DNA of 64,000 nt from Bradyrhizobium sp. (GTDB lineage: Bacteria; Pseudomonadota; Alphaproteobacteria; Rhizobiales; Xanthobacteraceae): the NCBI RefSeq assembly GCF_016219575.1, contig NZ_JACRMG010000016.1, forward strand, positions 124,001 to 188,000, written 5' to 3'. Below, one piece after another: positions 60,701-64,000 of this stretch. The notes under the pieces were generated by a model. It had not been told where the DNA came from, made no database searches, and saw only the letters and a list, made by a program, of their open reading frames with translations. Each line of letters opens with the position of its first letter. Position 1 is the first letter of the stretch. Both the position numbers and the translations under genes were made by a program.

Positions 60701-61675
60701 TCACTCGACCTTGAGGCCCGCGCCTTCGACCACCTTCTTCCACTTCTCGGTCTCGGCGGCGATGTCCTTGCCGAACTGCTCGGGCGTCTGGATCAGCGGC
60801 TCGCCGCCGAGCTCGGTCAGGCGGGCCTTGATGGCGGGCTCGGCAAGGATCGAATTGATCTCCGCGTTCAGCTTGGCGATGATTTCCTTCGGCGTGTTCT
60901 TCGGCGCGCCGACACCGAACAGCGCGCTCGCTTCATAGCCGGGCACGGTCTCGGCCAGCGGCGGAACGTCGGGCAGTTGCGGCGTGCGCCCGGTCGAGGT
61001 CACCGCCAGTGCGCGCAGCGTGCCGGATTTGATGTGCTGCAGCACCGAGGGCATGTTGTCGAAGATCACCTGCACCTGGCCGCCGATCAGATCGGTCAGG
61101 GCCGGCGCCGCGCCGCGATAGGGCACATGCGTCATCTTGGCGCCGGTCATCGCCATGAACATCTCGCCGGACAGATGCACCGACGTCCCGTTGCCGGAAG
61201 AAGCCAGGTTCACCTTGCCGGGATTGGCCTTCACATAGGCGATGAACTCGGCAGGCGTCTTTGCCGGCACGTCCTTGTTGACGGTCATCACGTTCGGCAC
61301 GCGGTTGAAGGACGCGATCGGGGCAATGTCGCGAATGACATTGAATTTGAGATTGGTGTAGAGCGAAGCATTGATGTAGTTGGCCGGATTTATGAACAGC
61401 AGCGTGTAGCCGTCGGGTTCCGCGTTGATGACGGACTCGGTCGCGATGTTGTTGCCGGCGCCGGGCTTGTTCTCGATCACGAATTGCTGGCCGAGCCGTT
61501 CCGACAGCCGCGCCCCGATCAGGCGCCCGATGATGTCGGTGGCGCCGCCCGGCGGATAGCCGACCACCCATTTCACCGGCCGGGTCGGATAATCCAGCGC
61601 CATGGCGCTTCCGATCGGGGCTGTGGCCGCAGCGGCGAGCGCGATGAGGCCAATGGCGGAACGGCGTGAAATCAT
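60701..61675 (-). CDS. tripartite tricarboxylate-type (Bug) solute receptor
   Basis: A 324-residue periplasmic receptor. Signal peptide MISRRSAIGLIALAAAATAP with a twin-Arg start, then YPTRPVKWVVGYPPGGATDI, GQQFVIENKPGAGNNIATE, VNLASSGNGTSVHLSGEMF and PALTDLIGGQVQVIFDNMPS, all Bug-family signatures. Membrane partners TctA and TctB are not adjacent; orphan Bug receptors are common in this lineage. Ligand unknown. Confidence 0.93.
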   Translation of the reverse strand: MISRRSAIGLIALAAAATAPIGSAMALDYPTRPVKWVVGYPPGGATDIIGRLIGARLSERLGQQFVIENKPGAGNNIATESVINAEPDGYTLLFINPANYINASLYTNLKFNVIRDIAPIASFNRVPNVMTVNKDVPAKTPAEFIAYVKANPGKVNLASSGNGTSVHLSGEMFMAMTGAKMTHVPYRGAAPALTDLIGGQVQVIFDNMPSVLQHIKSGTLRALAVTSTGRTPQLPDVPPLAETVPGYEASALFGVGAPKNTPKEIIAKLNAEINSILAEPAIKARLTELGGEPLIQTPEQFGKDIAAETEKWKKVVEGAGLKVE

Positions 61676-61809
61676 GAAGTTTCTCCCTGCAGGCCCGGTG
61701 CGATGCCGGCCCTTGTCTGTTGAAGTCGAAGCGGGCAGCGTTGTAACAAACAACGCCGGAAGCGGCCAGTGCGACAGAAGTACCGAACGCCACGACGAAA
61801 GGATGAGGA

Positions 61810-62226
61810 ATGTCCGTGAAGGTCAACGCGCTCGATCACCTCGTGATCAACGTCTCGGACGTGCAGCGTTCCGCAAAATGGTACGCAACCATTCTGGGCA
61901 TGGAGATCAAGGTGTTCGATCCCGGCCCCGGCAAGACGCCGCGGACCTCGCTGGTGTTCGGCAACCAGAAGATCAACGTGCGGCCGCGCGATGCCGACAA
62001 GGTGGAATGGTTCACCGCCGACCACGAGACGGCAGGCAGCGATGACCTCTGCTTCCTCACCTCGAGCACGCCGGAACAGGTGGTCGCGCATCTGAAGGCG
62101 AACGGCGTCAGCATCGAGGAAGGCCCGGTGGCAAAACAGGGCGCCCGCGGCACGCTGCGCTCGGTCTATTGCCGGGATCCGGACGGCAGCCTGATCGAGA
62201 TTTCGTCGTATGGGGAATTGAAGTAG
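61810..62226 (+). CDS. VOC-family (glyoxalase-like) protein
   Basis: A 138-residue metal-dependent VOC protein with two beta-alpha-beta-beta-beta halves: NALDHLVINVSDVQRSAKWY with the first metal His, and RSVYCRDPDGSLIEISSYGE with the last Glu. Typical partners are dioxygenase- or fosfomycin-resistance-like enzymes; the substrate is unknown. Divergent from the Bug receptor, upstream of the acyl-CoA ligase. Confidence 0.92.
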   Translation: MSVKVNALDHLVINVSDVQRSAKWYATILGMEIKVFDPGPGKTPRTSLVFGNQKINVRPRDADKVEWFTADHETAGSDDLCFLTSSTPEQVVAHLKANGVSIEEGPVAKQGARGTLRSVYCRDPDGSLIEISSYGELK

Positions 62227-62245
62227 CGCGGTGTCTCCACTCACT

Positions 62246-62335
62246 CGTCATGGTCGGGCTCGTCCCGGCCATCCACGTCTGCGTGACCGCGATACCGTCA
62301 AGACGTGGATGCCCGGGACGAGCCCGGGCATGACG
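62246..62335. repeat. palindromic intergenic repeat
   Basis: CGTCATGGTCGGGCTCGTCC begins at 62246 and its inverted partner GGACGAGCCCGGGCATGACG ends at 62335. Inner arms CATCCACGTCT and AGACGTGGATG extend the palindrome. Same class as the other chromosomal repeats here. Confidence 0.7.
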
Positions 62336-62441
62336 AAGGAAAGAGCAGTGCGTCCCCCATTTGCCCCCCGCCCAATCCAGTGGCAGAAAGACCTCCACCC
62401 AAGACAACAATCAGCGGCCCGAAGGCCGCACGGGAGGAAGC

Positions 62442-64000
62442 ATGATCCATTCACGGCAAGCGCCGGGCGTCATCAGCCCCTTTGACGGGCTCGACGTGCC
62501 CTGGCTGCTCAGGATGCGCGCCGAGGTGCGGCGCGACCATCCTTTCCTGATCTGGGCGCCGTTCGACGCGCCCGCGCGAAAATGGTCCTACGGCGAATTC
62601 CATGAACGCGTCGGCGCGCTCGCCGCGGGCCTGGCCAGGCGCGGCATTAAGCAGGGCGACTATGTCCTGATCCATCTCGACAATTGCATCGAGGCGATGC
62701 TGGCCTGGTTTGCCTGCGTCGAGCTCGGCGCCATCGCCGTGACCACCAACACGCGCTCGGCCGCCGCCGAGATCGAGTATTTCGCCGGCCATTGCGGCGC
62801 GGTCGCCGCGATCACGCAGCCGGCCTATGCCGAGCTGGTGGCAGCCAATTGCAAGGGCTTGCGCTGGATGGCGGTGATCTCGCACGACGCAGGCGCAGCA
62901 CCCGCGCAGGCCCCGCAACGCGGCGACAGTTTTGAATCGCTGTTTGCCGACAGCGCCGACCGGCCGCGCCGCGCCACCGATCCGCTCGCACCCTGCAGCG
63001 TGCAATACACCTCCGGCACCACGTCGCGGCCGAAGGCAGTGCTGTGGACCCATGCCAATGCCCTGTGGGGCGCCAAGATCAACGCCGCGCATGAGGATTT
63101 GCACCAGGACGACGTGCACCAGACCTATTTGCCGCTATTCCACACCAATGCGCTCGCATATTCCATGCTGGCGTCGCTGTGGGTCGGCGCGACCTGCATC
63201 GTCCAGCCGCGCTTTTCGGCGAGCCGCTTCTGGCCGGTGGCGCTGGAGCATGGCGCGACCTGGACCTCGACCATTCCGTTCTGCATGAAGGCGCTGCTCG
63301 AGCACGAGATTCCAGAGAATCACAGGTTCCGGCTCTGGGGCACCGCGATCAACGAGCCACCGCCCTTTGCCGCCTTCGGCATCAAGATGATCGGCTGGTG
63401 GGGCATGACCGAAACCATCACCCACGGCATTGTCGGCGAGGTCGATCAGCCCAACATACCGATGTCGATCGGCCGCGCCGCGCCGGAATACGCCATCCGC
63501 ATCACCGACGATGACGGCGCGCCGACGAAAGTCGGCGACACCGGCAATCTCTCCATCAAGGGCGTTCCCGGCCTGTCGCTGTTTGCGGAATATCTGCACA
63601 ACGAAAGGGCCACGCGCGAAAGCTTCGACGAGCACGGCTTCTTCCTCACCGGCGACCGCGTCGAGCTATTGGGCAACGGCTTCATCAAGTTCGGCGACCG
63701 CGCCAAGGACATGCTCAAGGTCGGCGGCGAGAACGTCGCGGCATCCGAGATCGAGCAGGTGATCGCCGTGATCCCCGGCGTGCGCGAGGCCGCCGTGGTC
63801 GCCAAGAAGCATCCGATGCTGGACGAGGTGCCGGTGGTGTTCATCATTCCGCAGGACGGCGTGGCGCGGATGCCGGCCGAACTGCACGACAACGTGATGG
63901 CCGCCTGCAAGAGCGCGCTCGCCGACTTCAAGGTGCCGCGCGAGATCCGCTTCGTCGACGACATGCCGCGCTCGACCCTGGAGAAGGTGGCCAAGGCGGA
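62442..64000 (+). CDS. AMP-dependent acyl-CoA ligase (3' end beyond window)
   Basis: About 519 residues of an ANL-superfamily ligase that activates a carboxylate with ATP and CoA. Motifs: the phosphate loop VQYTSGTTSRPKAVLWTHAN, the A5-like GWWGMTE, the hinge region LTGDRVELLGNGFIKFGDRA with catalytic Asp, and GGENVAASEIEQVI. ATG 62442 has GGGAGGAAG upstream. The final A10 Lys region is just reached (RSTLEKVAKA) before the edge. Substrate unknown; the arrangement suggests a medium or aromatic acid. Confidence 0.94.
   Translation, partial: MIHSRQAPGVISPFDGLDVPWLLRMRAEVRRDHPFLIWAPFDAPARKWSYGEFHERVGALAAGLARRGIKQGDYVLIHLDNCIEAMLAWFACVELGAIAVTTNTRSAAAEIEYFAGHCGAVAAITQPAYAELVAANCKGLRWMAVISHDAGAAPAQAPQRGDSFESLFADSADRPRRATDPLAPCSVQYTSGTTSRPKAVLWTHANALWGAKINAAHEDLHQDDVHQTYLPLFHTNALAYSMLASLWVGATCIVQPRFSASRFWPVALEHGATWTSTIPFCMKALLEHEIPENHRFRLWGTAINEPPPFAAFGIKMIGWWGMTETITHGIVGEVDQPNIPMSIGRAAPEYAIRITDDDGAPTKVGDTGNLSIKGVPGLSLFAEYLHNERATRESFDEHGFFLTGDRVELLGNGFIKFGDRAKDMLKVGGENVAASEIEQVIAVIPGVREAAVVAKKHPMLDEVPVVFIIPQDGVARMPAELHDNVMAACKSALADFKVPREIRFVDDMPRSTLEKVAKA

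Overview
The window reads as chromosome of a GC-rich alphaproteobacterium, most likely Bradyrhizobium or a close relative. The reasons are the codon usage, HWE-family histidine kinases, TRAP and Bug-type solute receptors, DUF3551 and glycine-rich secreted proteins, and long palindromic intergenic repeats of the kind scattered through Bradyrhizobium genomes. No assignment was tested against a database; all names rest on reading motifs.

Left chromosomal segment (1-23.1 kb). The 5' part of a PHB depolymerase-type esterase runs off the left edge. Next come a luciferase-like monooxygenase, an orphan substrate-binding protein, a cytochrome P450, a cupin protein and a short-chain dehydrogenase. A signalling block follows: an HWE kinase and three consecutive c-di-GMP enzymes (GGDEF-EAL, Cache-PAS-GGDEF-EAL, PAS-GGDEF). 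Then YccF, small secreted proteins and a PepSY / response regulator / histidine kinase unit joined by ATGA overlaps. A TRAP transporter (P, Q, M subunits) and an SsuD-like monooxygenase lie opposite a divergent GntR regulator, with a GTATAC-centred operator candidate between them. The segment ends at tRNA-Arg(CCG).

Genomic island (about 23.09-53.47 kb). The 3' 51 bp of the tRNA gene recur exactly at 53421-53471, which gives clear attL and attR sites. A tyrosine integrase sits just inside the right end, and matching tandem 11-bp repeats near both ends look like integrase arm sites. The right third (47-53 kb) is a compact minus-strand core: integrase, AlpA-like protein, primase/helicase and small proteins, with no conjugation or virion genes. 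The left part carries a serine recombinase and a lower-GC surface-polysaccharide set: glycosyltransferase, amidotransferase AsnB, a fused two-domain oxidoreductase, two methyltransferases, an alpha/alpha-toroid protein, a multispanning membrane protein and an O-antigen-ligase-like protein. The middle holds small rhizobial proteins, a UvrD-type helicase, a truncated HWE kinase, a free-standing piece resembling the N-terminus of Tc-toxin-type proteins, and gene debris (acyltransferase, glycosyltransferase, wecC, receiver domain).

Right chromosomal segment (53.5-64 kb). A membrane adenylate cyclase, secreted small proteins, an Asp/Glu racemase-like protein, a glutathione S-transferase, a DUF899 / SRPBCC / ArsR cassette with an unusual out-of-frame overlap, a Bug-type receptor, a VOC protein and an acyl-CoA ligase cut by the right edge.
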